DNA from: Plenodomus lindquistii
Lineage: Eukaryota; Ascomycota; Dothideomycetes; Pleosporales; Leptosphaeriaceae
NCBI GenBank assembly: GCA_025504975.1
Contig: JANUWI010000012.1
Span: 1,116,001 to 1,180,000, forward strand
Direction: 5' to 3'
DNA: 64,000 nucleotides
Under the pieces are notes generated by a model, which ran no database searches, was not told the origin of the DNA, and saw nothing but the letters and a program-made list of their open reading frames with translations. Position 1 is the first letter of the stretch, and each line of letters opens with the position of its first letter. The position numbers and the translations under genes were made by a program. This document shows positions 43,481-55,164 of this stretch, piece after piece.

Positions 43481-43945
43481 TCACTTGTACTGCGGCACAC
43501 CCCCCTGATGCTGCTGTGGCGGACCCCCATAGACGCCCTGCCCGCCCTGCCCCGGCGGGCCTCCACCATTATGCCCACCACCCATCATAACCGTGCCCGG
43601 CTGTCCCTGCTGCCCACCGGCGGCACCCTGCATCTGCGCCTGCACATCCGGGCGATACTTGATGTCCTGGTAAAAGTTGCAAATCCCACAGCCAACCTCC
43701 TTGTACGGTTTCAAACTAAACGGAATGACGGGGATGAAGCAAAACGTGAACCATTCCCAGCGCTTCATCACGCGGCCGCTGTAGTTGCCGCAGTTTTGGC
43801 ATTGCGTTGTTATGTGTTCTGCGCCTTTGAGGGGGGAGGAGAATGCTGTTAGGGAAGGAAGTGTTAGTTGGGTATGGGGATGGGGAAGGGGAAGGGGAAG
43901 GGAGGGAGGCGTACTGTGTGTTCCGCAGGTAAAGAAGAAGAACAT
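43481..43945 (-). CDS. Small zinc-ribbon-like protein
   Basis: Two exons (43945-43915 and 43824-43481; 90-bp intron) give 124 residues. The start is MFFFFTCGTHS, and the core has two CxxC knuckles, C19-Q-N-C22 and C56-G-I-C59, which together could bind one zinc ion. Between them lies an aromatic stretch (RWEWFTFCFIPVIPFSLKPYKEV). The C-terminal half is Gly/Gln/Pro-rich and low in complexity. Similar proteins occur across filamentous fungi, sometimes labelled 'rhodopsin family', which the sequence does not support since there is no seven-helix domain. Function unknown; a membrane-peripheral or protein-binding role is possible. Confidence 0.8.
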   Translation of the reverse strand: MFFFFTCGTHSTPPSLPLPLPHPHTQLTLPSLTAFSSPLKGAEHITTQCQNCGNYSGRVMKRWEWFTFCFIPVIPFSLKPYKEVGCGICNFYQDIKYRPDVQAQMQGAAGGQQGQPGTVMMGGGHNGGGPPGQGGQGVYGGPPQQHQGGVPQYK

Positions 43946-44732
43946 TTTGAAATGGGGTGGTGGGTGAGTTTAGAGCTGGTGGTTGGAGTCGTCGTTCTTA
44001 TAGACAGATGTCTACGTCGAGGTGGCGCGGTAAGGCGCGGTACGGCGAGGCGAGGCGAGGTGCGTGCTTTGGAATGCCGGGCGCGCAGTGTTTCTGTCGC
44101 AAGGCTGGTGTGGCTTTCGCGTCTGCTCGAGAGTATCACTATTGGTGTTGATGGACTGTGGCGGAGTGTAAGGGAAACTGTCAGTGGGAACTTTAGATGG
44201 CTCAGTGTGGGAAGAAAGGCAAGGTTGGTGAAAGGCGGTTGCTGCGCGTTCGTGTACGAAGATTGGCGCCGAGGAAGCTGCGTCATCAGCCACACTTGGC
44301 TGGGGTCGGCTCAAGCTTCGTGCGCTAGGGCCTACAGGTCGGGGATCGATGACTATCGCTGCGGAGTTGTTATTCGCTGGGGGATTTGACATGAAGTATA
44401 TCTGTGTGACGTTCGCTCATGGGTGTAGTCCGTGATATAAAAGTGTAAATGCAAGGTCCGTCATTATGTGAATTACGCAAAAGAAGACTCGCTCGTGACA
44501 ATCATTATGAATTAGAAAGCCTGGCGCTTTTGAGGTCCAAACAGGTGCAAAGCGGATGCTACCGGCCCTCTCTCACTCCCCTCATCCTGACATTCCGCGT
44601 TACACCGCCATGACCTCGTCCTGACGATCGACTTGAGGCAAAGTCTAGTTGACGAATTGCTGGCAAGACTCTGATGGTGAATGTGGCGGACTAGCCTTGG
44701 AGCTCTGGGCTCAGCTGGCCATACAGTGCAGC
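43946..44732. other. Intergenic
   Basis: About 790 bp between the zinc-ribbon start and the 3' end of the LC8 gene, both on the minus strand. Open frames exist on both strands (for example 44392-44012, minus, 126 residues, Ser/Pro/Thr-rich), but composition alone explains them. I find no domain. Confidence 0.5.
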
Positions 44733-45366
44733 TTACTGGGTCTTGAAGAGCAGAATAGCGCAGTGACCCAGGTAGAAGTAGATGAAGTGCTTGGTCTCTG
44801 TGACAGCATTAGAGTGTCCAGCATGTCCTATTACGAGACAGCATACCATGAGTAACGAAGCTGCCAAAGTTCCTGCCCACTATACAGTGCCATGTAGCAC
44901 CCTTGCGGCTGTCAAACTTTGACAGGACGTTAGCGTGCGCATGATATACAGGTTGGGACAGGCTTTGCTGACCTCTTTCTTGATGTACTGGGCAATGTCC
45001 TTGGATTGAGGTCAGTATACACAGCAAGACTAGACGCGTGCCCCACATATGGGACTTGAATCATTGCGAGACCCACCTTTTCAATGGTGAACTGGTCCAT
45101 GGCTGCCTGCGCTTCAAGTTGTCAGCATAGTGGGTTGTTGCTTTCCGAGGCGGGAAGACTGACCGACTTCGATGGCTTCAGTCTGCATCTCATCGCTCTA
45201 CCCTACTGGTCAGACATGTGAAGACGGAAGGGGTTGCTTTATATTCACCATGTCGGCCGACTTGATCTGGGCTGCACGTGTGTTAGCTTGCATGGAGACA
45301 AAGGTACCAGAGTGAACGCAGGGCAAACTGACCCTCCTGCTTGACTTCGGACTTTTCGCTGGCCAT
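44733..45366 (-). CDS. nudG: Dynein light chain LC8
   Basis: Seven small exons: 45366-45333, 45271-45249, 45197-45164, 45111-45077, 44999-44973, 44916-44847 and 44797-44733, separated by six introns of 49-77 bp. Together they encode 95 residues. The start reads [19 protein letters not shown], and the rest follows the LC8 fold closely: [19 protein letters not shown], then [20 protein letters not shown], then [20 protein letters not shown]. Every junction keeps phase. LC8 is a homodimeric hub that binds dynein intermediate chain and many short linear motifs, and in Aspergillus its homologue NudG is needed for nuclear migration. The very fragmented structure hides the gene from simple frame searches. 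It is divergent from Mrd1. Confidence 0.97.
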
Positions 45367-45700
45367 GATGCTGCTTCGGTGATGTTGCACGTGGTAGTGT
45401 GTAGTATGTATGGGAGACGTCGATCTTGTCAATCCAAACCGTTGTCTTATAAAGCAGTGGTGCGAGGCTGTGTGGTCGTGGTACCGCCTTGTTCAGTGTT
45501 TGAGTAGCCGCTTGGGCGGTCAAACGGCCCACCGACGAGGTCCGCACTTCTTAGCGTGCACTAGCGCGAGCGCAAGTCTCGACGAAATTTCTCGACGCGC
45601 ATTTCGACACTTTTGCACTTTGACAAACGTCCCCACGAAGACTTTGATGAGCAGGCCATAGCTCATTCGTCATCGTCGACACATACCACTGCACCGCACA
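45367..45700. promoter_or_regulatory. Divergent promoter of LC8 and Mrd1 genes
   Basis: Only 334 bp separate the two start codons, so both promoters and 5' UTRs share this stretch. I see no open frame of note and do not assign specific sites. Confidence 0.6.
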
Positions 45701-48563
45701 ATGGAGTCTTCGCGGATATTTGTGCGCGGCTTGCCCTCAAACTTTACAGAGGACGGCATGCGCAAGCACTTTGGCCAGTATCCCATCACAGACGTCAAGT
45801 TCTTCCCACACCGCCGCATAGGCTATGTCGGCTACAAGACGCCAGAGGATGCGACCAAGGCAGTCAAGTACTTTGACAAGACCTTCATCAAGCTGACGAG
45901 GATACATGCGGAAATAGCACGTCCAGTAGGATTTGCGCATCGCTGGATTCATACCTAGAAAGCTGACGCGTTTGCATAGATCGCAGACAAGGAACTGCCA
46001 AAGTCGCGACGACAGCAGAAGATGGAGGCCCTCGCACCCAAGAATGACGAATACGTCCCGCCACGGCAAGAAAACGAGCTCAAGCGGAAGCGAGCCGAGG
46101 CCGAGCAGGATCCGAAGCTGAAAGAGTTTTTGGACGTGTACCAGCCACCATCCAAGACCAACATTTGGACAAACGGCGATTTGCAGCAAGCGCAGATGCC
46201 GACTGCTGCTGACGAGGCGGTCCCTCAGGTTGCCGTGCCAGAAGACGAGAGCGACGATGAATACCAGGTCATCTCGAAAAAGGCAAAGGTTGCAGATGCG
46301 CCAGCGGCCGCGCAAATACCAACCCAACAAGACGCCACACCAGCAGTCCCACAGGAGCCTACAGCCGCGTCAAGCAGTGTAGATGCTACCTCCGGTGAAG
46401 CCATGGACGTGGACCCAAATACACCCGCAGCTGATCAAGGGGCAGTATCAGACGCGGACTGGCTACGGTCACGGACCAACAGGGTCCTCGAATTGGTAGA
46501 AGACGACGAGGCGGTACCTGTTGCCAAGTCCATACCCGCTGTCGAAGCACCAGCACCGGCACCAGCACCAGTGGAACAAATCACCCTCCAGCCTGCTCCA
46601 GAAGAAGCCTCAGAAGAACCAAAGGCAGAAGCGCATGCAGCCGAAGGCCAGTCTATCGATGCGACGTCAGCAGAAGAGGACAGAATACGAGAGACTGGCC
46701 GCTTGTTCCTGCGGAACTTGCATTACGGCGTCACGGAAGACGAGCTTCGCGATCAGTTCTCGAAGCATGGACCCCTACAAGAAGTACGTACACTGATCAT
46801 CTCTTTTTGCGACATGCCATGCAATGATGAACGTCAAGATAGGGACAACTGATGCTACGGCATATGAGGTTGACTTGTGAGAGTATTTTAGTAGATGTCT
46901 CTCTAATCTGATATTGGCACACACGCAGTCATTATGACAGTAATTCACTGCGCGATCAGTTGCTGACTCACAACAGGTCCATGTAGCCTTGAATAAGGCT
47001 GATGGCAAAGGCAAGGGCTTTGCTTTTGTGCAATTCCAGAACCACGATCATGCAGTTGAAGCCTACCTCGACAACGACAATACCATTTTCCAAGGCCGAT
47101 TGCTTCACATCATATCGGCCAAGCCCAAAAAAGACACGACACTTGACGAGTTCGAAATCTCGAAGCTTCCACTCAAGAAGCAGAAAGAGATCAAACGCAA
47201 GCAGGAAGCAGCCAAAGCCACTTTCAATTGGAATTCCTTGTACCTGAATGTATGTTACGTCCACCTCCGTCTTGGACCGTCCTGACAACCTATAGGCCGA
47301 TGCAGTCATGTCAACTGTAGCATCCCGCATGGGGATTAGCAAGTCCGAGTTGCTAGACCCAACATCGTCAGATGCCGCGGTGAAACAGGCCCACGCGGAG
47401 ACCCACATCATCCAGGAAACGAAGAACTACTTCGCCGAGCAAGGCGTCGATCTCGAGGCCTTCCAACGGAGCGCCAAGGGTGACACTGCCATACTAGTCA
47501 AAAACATCCCACATGGTGTAACTTCCGATGAGGTCCGCAAACTTTTTGAAGAACACGGTACCGTGACTAGGTTTCTCATGCCGCCAACGGGCATGAGTGC
47601 AATCGTTGAGTTTTCAAATTCTGCAGAAGCAAAGACTGCCTTCATGTCGTTATCATATAAAAGGCTCAAAAACTCCATCATCTATTTGGAAAAGGCCCCC
47701 AAGGATTTGTTCAAAGCGGGGGTTGTGCCCAACATTACACAAGCAGTATCCGTTGCGAAGCCGGGAACAAAGCTATCTGCGACTGACCTGCTTGAGGATG
47801 CTCCTGAACCTGAGACATCGAACACCGCTACCCTGTTCGTGCGTAACCTCAACTTCACCACCACGAGCGAACGGCTCACAGAGGCCTTCCAACCCTTGTC
47901 CGGTTTCCGCAGCGCCAAGGTCAAGACCAAGATCGATCCCAAACGAGGTGTTCTGTCTATGGGCTTTGGGTTTGTTGAATTTACAAATGCCGAGACGGCG
48001 ACCGCAGCGCTACGAGCCATGGATGGCCGCGATCTTGAAGGTCATAAGCTTCAAATCAAAGCGTCGCACAAGGGCGCAGATGCAGCCGAAGAGAGACGCC
48101 GTGAGGATGCGTCAAAGAAGGCAGCGAGCACCAAAATCCTCATCAAGAACTTGCCCTTTGAAGCGAGCGTACGTACCCTTTATTACTTCCGCGCCGCGCG
48201 TGCTAACATGAGTTGCAGAAAAAAGAGGTTCGCGCCTTGTTCACCCCTTACGGCCAGCTTCGATCCGTCAGGGTACCTAAGAAGTTTGATTCGTCGTCGC
48301 GTGGATTTGGTTTCGCCGAGTTCACCACAAAACGCGACGCTTCAAACGCCATGAACGCCTTGAAGAATACCCATCTGCTGGGTCGCCGACTCGTGCTTGC
48401 GTTTGCAGAGACCGAATCAGACGATCCTGAGAAGGAGTTGGAGAAGATGCAACAAAAGGTTGGCGCACAGGCCAACAAAGTTGCTCTCCAACGCCTCACA
48501 GCGGGAAGCGGCAGAAAGAAGTTTAACGTTGCAGGCACAGAAGAAGACCCGCTAGACGAGTAA
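45701..48563 (+). CDS. mrd1: Mrd1, five-RRM pre-rRNA processing factor
   Basis: Five exons (45701-45925, 45980-46783, 46977-47249, 47296-48168, 48219-48563) give 839 residues. Five RRMs are visible: RRM1 at the N-terminus (SRIFVRGLPSNFTEDGMRKHF), RRM2 about 315-395 (GRLFLRNLHYGVTEDELRDQF), RRM3 about 497-575 (TAILVKNIPHGVTSDEVRKLF), RRM4 about 610-690 (TLFVRNLNFTTTSERLTEAF) and RRM5 about 714-790 (TKILIKNLPFEAS joined to KKEVRALFTPYG). An acidic, Ala/Pro-rich linker separates RRM1 and RRM2. Number and order match yeast Mrd1, which binds U3 snoRNA and 35S pre-rRNA and is needed for 18S rRNA cleavages in the nucleolus. The second intron (193 bp) is longer than the others. Confidence 0.96.
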
Positions 48564-49470
48564 GCGCGAGCGCGAGCGTGTTCTGGTAGGAGTACACTTT
48601 TACAGCGCGCGCGACACTACTCCCTAACACTCTCCCTTGCTTTCCCAACCAAAGCAAAGAGGACCGCCCTTGGCCGCGGTATACTGAATAGAGTAACGCT
48701 ATGACACCATGGCACATGAACGCTATATCTAGGTCACCGCTGTCCGACCCCCGACAGGACAATTCCCAGCGGGGTGAATCAATGGGCATGGCCACCACAC
48801 AGCGTTTCAGATTGCTCTTAAACATGGGGAGTAAGGCAGCCACAACGAGACGTTTGTTGATCATACAGACTTGACTCACGTAGTTTGTTGTTCGCGATCA
48901 CTGACATTCATTCTTGCTCAGCGCATTCCGTGATGCGTCTCCCTCGCACACGTCCAATCAGATGACGATTGATCAGATGGCAGTAGCCTCGATGCCCTTG
49001 CTCCCTCTGCTAACCAGCCAATATTTATCATTCCAGTAGGCGAAGGAATTGCGATGGAAGTAGTTACTTGGACGACAAGCGAAATAGCGATCTGTGGGCG
49101 AGAACGACTGTTAGAGTCTAATTTCATGTAATCACCATGTTACCCTGAGGCCTGGTCCCACTCCCACTTGCAGTATAGCGGGAGTCGTATCGCACCTGTC
49201 TGGCGGTTTGCCTGGGAGCACGGTAAATCCTGCCTTCCCAACCTGTTGCCAAGTGGTCCTGCGAGAGGGCTGGTCATCTGCACCATATCATATATCTGCA
49301 AATCGTCTGACATACCATCTACTTCGCCACTTACCCGATACATTCTCTTTTCCCGTATTTACCACAATCCTAAGTCACTCATTGCTCCAACTGCCTAACA
49401 TTCGTTCATAGCCGTCATTCTTACCCTTATCATTCCTGCAGTCTGACTGCATACCAAAGCATAGTCCGCT
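48564..49470. other. Intergenic
   Basis: About 900 bp with no supportable gene. The right part should be the promoter and leader of the TEA-domain gene. Short pyrimidine-rich stretches precede its ATG. Confidence 0.55.
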
Positions 49471-52400
49471 ATGGAACTACAACACCAACAGTCCTGCATG
49501 TTAGTCACCGATGTTCCAGCTTCTTCACACCACGGAGAGGAAGTCACATTATCGCGAACTCGAAGTGCACTCCAAGAACGATCTGCCAACTGGCCTCACG
49601 AGTACACAAACGCTACTAATTCCCCACGGTTCAAGTCGTCTCGCAGTCCGAGTCCCACGGAAAACATCTACACAAGACAAACTCTGGTGGGTGGAAGCTA
49701 CTTCACCGGCAATGTTCACGCACAGCACAATGGCCTCGTCGGCTTCGGACTCGAGCGACCAGAAAAGCAGATCAGATTCGAGTTGGACCGATTGCACAGT
49801 ATGCTGAAGCGGTCGGACAAATATCAGAAGTATCGGGAAAAGCAGCCCGTCTTGACACCTGCAGAGTTCATCGCAAGAGAAGCAAGAGAGGCAGCAGAGA
49901 AGAAGGCAGCAGAGCAACGCGGGGCCCCGAAGGACGAGAAAGAGAAGAGCGTCTGGCCCGAGTTCCTGGAGAACGCGTTTTGGAGAGGTACGTAAGCCTG
50001 TTGTCTCCTGGATCATAGTCCTCACTTTTGAGGCCGTGGTTTCTGAAGCTGTCGCGGATCCTTTCACTTCCAGTCAGTCAGCGCATCTGAACTTGACTGA
50101 CAACGCAACATTTAGCTCTAGTAAAGTGGCCGCCCATGGGCCGGAAGAAGTACATGCTCGACGGCCAGTTACGAGGTCGAAACGAACTCATCCAAGACTC
50201 TATCTACAGAGATACAGGCATTAGACGCTGTAGGAAGCAAGTCTCCAGTCATCTCCAGGTTTTGAAGCAACATCTTCGGGATCAGCCTGCTGGTACGTAC
50301 GATTCTTGAGCCCTTCATATGACCTGGACCTTGCCACACCGCGCAGCCCTCCACTACCACTACCACCCTTTCGGCCCTTTATGAGCTAACTACTATCATC
50401 TACTTGTGACTATGGTTCACGTATCAGTCTGAATCTGCGTGGGAGAGGACGGTGAGATGCAGCGGGCCGTGCCATGATCACCAAGGGATATGCCAGGGGG
50501 TATCAGAACCAGGCTAACTGTACACCAGTGATCATCTACATGGCCACAAAGGAAGACGACAAGAAACGTCATCGCAGCGGAAACGATTCCTCTCATGCGT
50601 ATCATGCCGCGCATCTGCGTGGCCGCCATCACCCGCAACGCACGGCTGCTGCATCTAAATATGGTTACGACATGAATAGCCCTCACATGTGGCCTCAATT
50701 TGGCGCGCTGCCGTCAAACTTGGCCCTGGGTGTGGGACTGGGCGATAAGGCGTCTTCATACCCATACGAAGTGACGGACTTTACGATGCTAGTCGAAGAA
50801 GGTGATCGGCCCATGCACTACTTCACAACGCTGCAGGCGAATGGCAGGTCCAGCGCCCTGAATGTCAGGGATACGGTGTCCTGGCGAAATCAGTATCCCG
50901 AGTTCGACTTTTTGCACGAAGAAGTTGCCGATTGGTCAAAGAAAGATCGCAAGGTGTTGGTGTGTGATGCATCCATCAAGATCATGACCGAGTCGATACC
51001 AAACGCCAATCTCTCTATCACGTTCGACTTACAGTCAGATGTGGATCTCTCCATTTACGAAGCCCTTGAATGCACAACACGCTTCTTCGATAGTGGCAAG
51101 AAAACGCCAGATCCAATATTTGACGGCCCGCATGCCCACGACCTAAAGGAACATGGCACACCCTGCGATTACACTCCTGACCCAAATGGTACCTCCGGTC
51201 GCTTACGAATTGCATTTGGTTCGCGCTTCTGGGTAAATCGTATGCTCAAGTATCAGAGCCTCCGCCACAAGGACGAAGCCTGCGTCAAGAAATCTCTCTT
51301 GAGACTGACAGCCACACAAGACGTCTACGGCATCGAGCGCGGCACACACAAGGCGCAGTGCGTTCTCACCATACTCTGGCGCTTCGAGCAAACCCACAGC
51401 TTCGCCGAAGTAGGCACCATGAGATGGCGGCCCGTCAGCTTCAGCAACTGCCAAACCTCTCTTGACCAAAAGTGGATCAAGGAAGAAGACCACCACCAGC
51501 AACACCGCCATATGGATCTCTCCCCCGACGCCGCAGACTCCATAGATGGCCTCGTTTCCCTCCCCATAGAACGCCCACTATACCACCCATCAGCCCTCGC
51601 ACTAGATCCCTACGCCACACACCACTACGCCGTCCAACCCTCTCACCACCACCACCACCACCCTACACACACCCAGCCCCAACTCTCCCTCGACATCCTC
51701 GCCTCAATGCAACAACCAGACCTAGACCACCACTCCGCCTCCGCCCCCACCACCGCCACAGGAACAGACTACAGCCACGGCTCCCTCCCCAGCAGCCTCT
51801 GCCACTCCCAAGACGCAATCGCCTCCTCCAGCTTCCCCCACGACGCCAACGACTTCGACTTCAACGGCGGCCACATCACCATCTCGGGCACATTCGAGCC
51901 AAGCATCCACCTGGGCGCATACGATAGCTTCGGCGTCTCGACCGTCGAATTAGACAGCCTGCACGCCCTCGCCGGTCTGGGCGACGAAACTGACAACACA
52001 GATTGTTTTGCAGGCCTAGGCCTAGCAGTCGGCGAAAACGGGGAGTTGATTTCCGTGCCGCGAGGAAGCGAAAGCCTAGGCGGCGTAGGCGTAGCAGGTG
52101 GCGTGGGCATTGAAAGTTGTTACTCTACCAAACCGAACTGGCATCATGGCGGTTTGATTGAATCTCTGGAGCGCGAGGCAGAAGGCTACCATGGATATCA
52201 GAGTCAAAACCCGCATGAGGCTACATCCTCTGGTCACGAACTGCTGAGGGATGTGGGTGTGGGTGTGGGTGTACACGCGCCGTTTTCGACGGGAGAGGAG
52301 CTGGTGGCGCATGGGTTGCATGATGGTCATGTTAATGTGCATCCTGGGCTGTGGAGTTTGGCCAGTCCGTTTCATGAGGACACGGGGAGTGGGGCTGTTG

Positions 52401-52492
52401 GCGGGGAGGGGAGGAAAGATGGGGGATTGGGTGGCGGGTTGGGGATGGGGGTTTTGGAGTTGATTGAGAGGGATCAGAGGAGGGGGTATTGA
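49471..52492 (+). CDS. abaA: AbaA-type TEA/ATTS transcription factor
   Basis: Three exons (49471-49987, 50116-50292, 50529-52492; introns 128 and 236 bp) give 885 residues. The TEA DNA-binding domain, about residues 160-232, is assembled across both introns: VWPEFLENAFWR joins ALVKWPPMGRKKYMLDGQ, then RGRNELIQDSIYRDTGIRRC and RKQVSSHLQVLKQHLRDQPA, followed by VIIYMATKED. The region after it contains a conserved-looking globular part (CDASIKIMTESIPNANLSITF, TILWRFEQT). The tail is His- and Gly-rich and disordered. In Aspergillus AbaA acts between BrlA and WetA in conidiophore development and binds CATTCY sites; fungal genomes usually have one TEA factor. The two introns are long for this window and flank the part encoding most of the DNA-binding helices. 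Confidence 0.93.
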
Positions 52493-54121
52493 GGGGGTGT
52501 GTTGTATGTGCAGGTTTACTTACGAGGTTACGATTGTATGTTTTGTATGTGTTATGAACATTAGCTGTTTGTGACAGTCATGGTATATGGGTTTAGGAGA
52601 GAGAATAGTTCGGTAGAGGTAATATTTTGACGACATCATGTTACAAGTTAGGACTATCATAATTATATAGATCATAGGGAACAACGTATTTGCTTGCGAC
52701 CTAGACTTCTGCTTGACATGACGGAACATGCAATGTAAGCGGATTTCTGCATGGCTGTCAAAGATGCTGGCAACATGCCTAGAAATAGAGATTTCGGGAT
52801 CTGATATACAGATCCTTACATTCATTTCTAATCAATGTAGAACCTTTTATGAGACCTGCCTGTCTCCTCTGGACGCTCCCTTAGCGATAAAAGTTGATTC
52901 CTGCATCATGCTCTAGTGCATTAGAAGATACCAGCTCTTCCATACCCAGATGAGTTTGGTGCTTTGGACATGACTTGACACCCTAAGGGGAATATTGAAG
53001 TGTCGGGCTATTCAGTCCCGTAATCACATCATATTGCGGTACAGGAAAGGTAGATTTGTCAGACATGAAGTCATGGCCGAGTGTCCTCCTAGAGAAACCT
53101 TACAAGTACAAGTGTTTTCAGCGTACGCAATTCTTGATATTCAAGAGGTGCTCCTAGAGGTGTGGTGCTCTCAGAGATTTCTGCAGAATTGCGTGTCAAG
53201 GTGCGCTTAAATGTGCTTATATAAGTTCACACGCACAGTACCTGATGTACAGAGGTGCTTGGTTAAGTAATCCTCATTTATATCAGTATACGACTCAAGT
53301 TCGTTACATAGAAGAGAAGGGTGCCTTCTGTCGCACTTGAGCAAGCTGATTAATAATACAATCTGTCTTCAAATTACTACAGCTATTTGATTGAAAAAGC
53401 TTCCTTCCGAAGGAACGATAAGAGAATGTGAAATATGGCCTGCACATCATGCATCTGACAAAGGATGACGTCATGCGTTTGCGAGGCTGGTCAAGAGGTG
53501 ACAATTTCGTAGCTTCTCATGATACCCCTCAAGAAGCAATCAAGGCATGTTCGCAAAATCTTGTGCCTCTGCCTAGGTTGCCTGTAATCCTTAGTATAGA
53601 ACGAGTGGCTGATTATCTCAAGCCGAGCTGCATGATGAGACCCCCTGCCGTTGTCCAATGGTTGATGCATGCGTGGTGAGGTGCCCCTCTCCCTACCAAT
53701 CGTATGGAGCTTCAGGCAGAGAACAAGGTAAAGTGGCATATGAGATCCCCTTAAAACGCCCAATCAGAGTTTCAGGCAAACAACTGGTCCCTTAGCACTG
53801 CAGCGTCTTTCCCAAGCCACGATGGGGACCGTTGCTGGAGCAAAAGAGCATATTTAAGACACGTCGCGCACATTGTGAATTGTGAATTTTGAGTTGCCAG
53901 CGCACCTCTGAAAACGCCTCACAGGCGTCTCTGCAATAAGATTTACTTCACAACTCTGCCTTCGTAAGAGGCTTCTACCGCGTATCGTGGGAGACGCTGA
54001 CTCTGACAGGAACCATTCTTCTCTAGGCTGGCGCGGAGCCACGGCTTCGCGCTGCATACGTTTCGCGAGAGCAGAATGATCATCACAACTACTTAGTCTG
54101 GTTGCTTCAATCTGACTTCAT
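52493..54121. other. Intergenic, 1.6 kb, AT-richer
   Basis: No gene recognised. The sequence is visibly AT-richer than the flanking coding DNA. Short frames on both strands lack any motif. A TATTTAA box near 53848 precedes the zinc-finger gene. Confidence 0.5.
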
Positions 54122-54775
54122 ATGGACCGACTCGGCATTGGCATCTGGCAATGTCGGCCTCGACACTTTGGACTTTACGAATTTATCGAATTTAATATAC
54201 CTGCGGAATGTGCATCACCATGTGTCTCGACAATGCTCTCTTCGCCCTCGTGGAAGCCTACTGCGGAAGAAGTAAAAATCACACCGATCATGCGAGGGTG
54301 CACTTCGTCTGTGTCAACCTCGACCTCGCTGTCATACTTCAAAAGAGAGTTAGGCTCTCTTGCCGCTGAAGCCCAAGCCATCGCCACGATAACTAAGATT
54401 TTCACGAGCAACGCCACGAAGCCAATCAAGCCCATGAATCTGCGCCATACCTGTGTGCAGGATGGCTGTACTCGGGGGTTCTTGGAACATAAACAGCTTC
54501 TTGACCACATGAAGAAGCACCAAATCTACGCGTGCGCCACTGAGGGCTGCAAAGCTGCATATCACCATCCAAAGTCTCTCCGCGAGCATCGACAATCCAA
54601 ACAAGAGGGGAGACGTTATCCATGCGATGTTCCAGGCTGTGGCAAAATGGGCGCGCAGAAGAAGAACTTGGCGAGACATAAGGCGATGAGACATAAACAG
54701 GGTGTCGAGCACGACACTCCACTAAACACAATTGCAGATTCCGGATTTGAATTTGAGATCCTTGTGGACGAGTAA
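54122..54775 (+). CDS. C2H2 zinc-finger protein
   Basis: Single exon, 217 residues, ATG at 54122. Three consecutive finger-like units occupy residues 111-191. Finger 1 is complete (C111, C116, H129, H133). Finger 2 has C138, C143 and H156 but no second histidine at the expected place (REHRQSKQ). Finger 3 is complete (C168, C173, H186, H191). The N-terminal hundred residues are undefined, and the C-terminus is acidic (FEFEILVDE). Nucleic-acid binding is likely. Lying in a sparse, repeat-bearing stretch, it may be a lineage-specific gene. An internal ATG at codon 39 is an alternative start. Confidence 0.7.
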   Translation: MDRLGIGIWQCRPRHFGLYEFIEFNIPAECASPCVSTMLSSPSWKPTAEEVKITPIMRGCTSSVSTSTSLSYFKRELGSLAAEAQAIATITKIFTSNATKPIKPMNLRHTCVQDGCTRGFLEHKQLLDHMKKHQIYACATEGCKAAYHHPKSLREHRQSKQEGRRYPCDVPGCGKMGAQKKNLARHKAMRHKQGVEHDTPLNTIADSGFEFEILVDE

Positions 54776-54777
54776 TA

Positions 54778-54826
54778 ACGGAAGAAGAAAGTTGAGAAGC
54801 CTGGCAAAAGAAGCACTTGGTCATCT
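54778..54826. repeat. 49-bp direct repeat, copy 1
   Basis: Begins ACGGAAGAAGAAAGTTGAGA and ends CACTTGGTCATCT, starting 3 bp after the zinc-finger stop codon. A second copy of identical length, differing at roughly seven positions, lies at 54992-55040. Confidence 0.9.
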
Positions 54827-54991
54827 GGTCTTTATACTTAGTCTACCTGCGTAGTCATGCCGCAGATCTCATTTGTTTTTCCTAAACTCATAAGTTCCGC
54901 CATGGCTTCGTTGACCAGACAGTTTGATGATCTTAGGGGAAGTTGTCTGTAGAAACATACACTGTATTGCTTTCCTACATGGACAAGAAGT

Positions 54992-55040
54992 ACGGAAGAA
55001 GAAAGTTGAGACGCCTGACATCGAAAGTACTTGGTCATCT
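54992..55040. repeat. 49-bp direct repeat, copy 2
   Basis: Second copy of the element at 54778-54826, starting 214 bp further on. Similarity fades into CTCTATACT versus CTTTATACT beyond the right edge. Confidence 0.9.
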
Positions 55041-55164
55041 AATGACTCTATACTCGACGACAGACCCACAAAGCGCATTCAAAACTACCAACAATACGTC
55101 CCGCTATGACTTTAGGGGACATTGATGGGAGACACATACGCTCATTCGCTATAATACGTATCAC

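Noticed and set aside
43481..43945. Label 'rhodopsin family protein' sometimes given to such genes
   Set aside because: The product has 124 residues, two CxxC knuckles and at most one hydrophobic stretch, so it cannot be a seven-helix receptor.
44012..44392. 126-residue minus-strand frame with ATG between the zinc-ribbon and LC8 genes
   Set aside because: Ser/Pro/Thr-rich without motif, and an equally long frame overlaps on the other strand. Likely chance or leader sequence.
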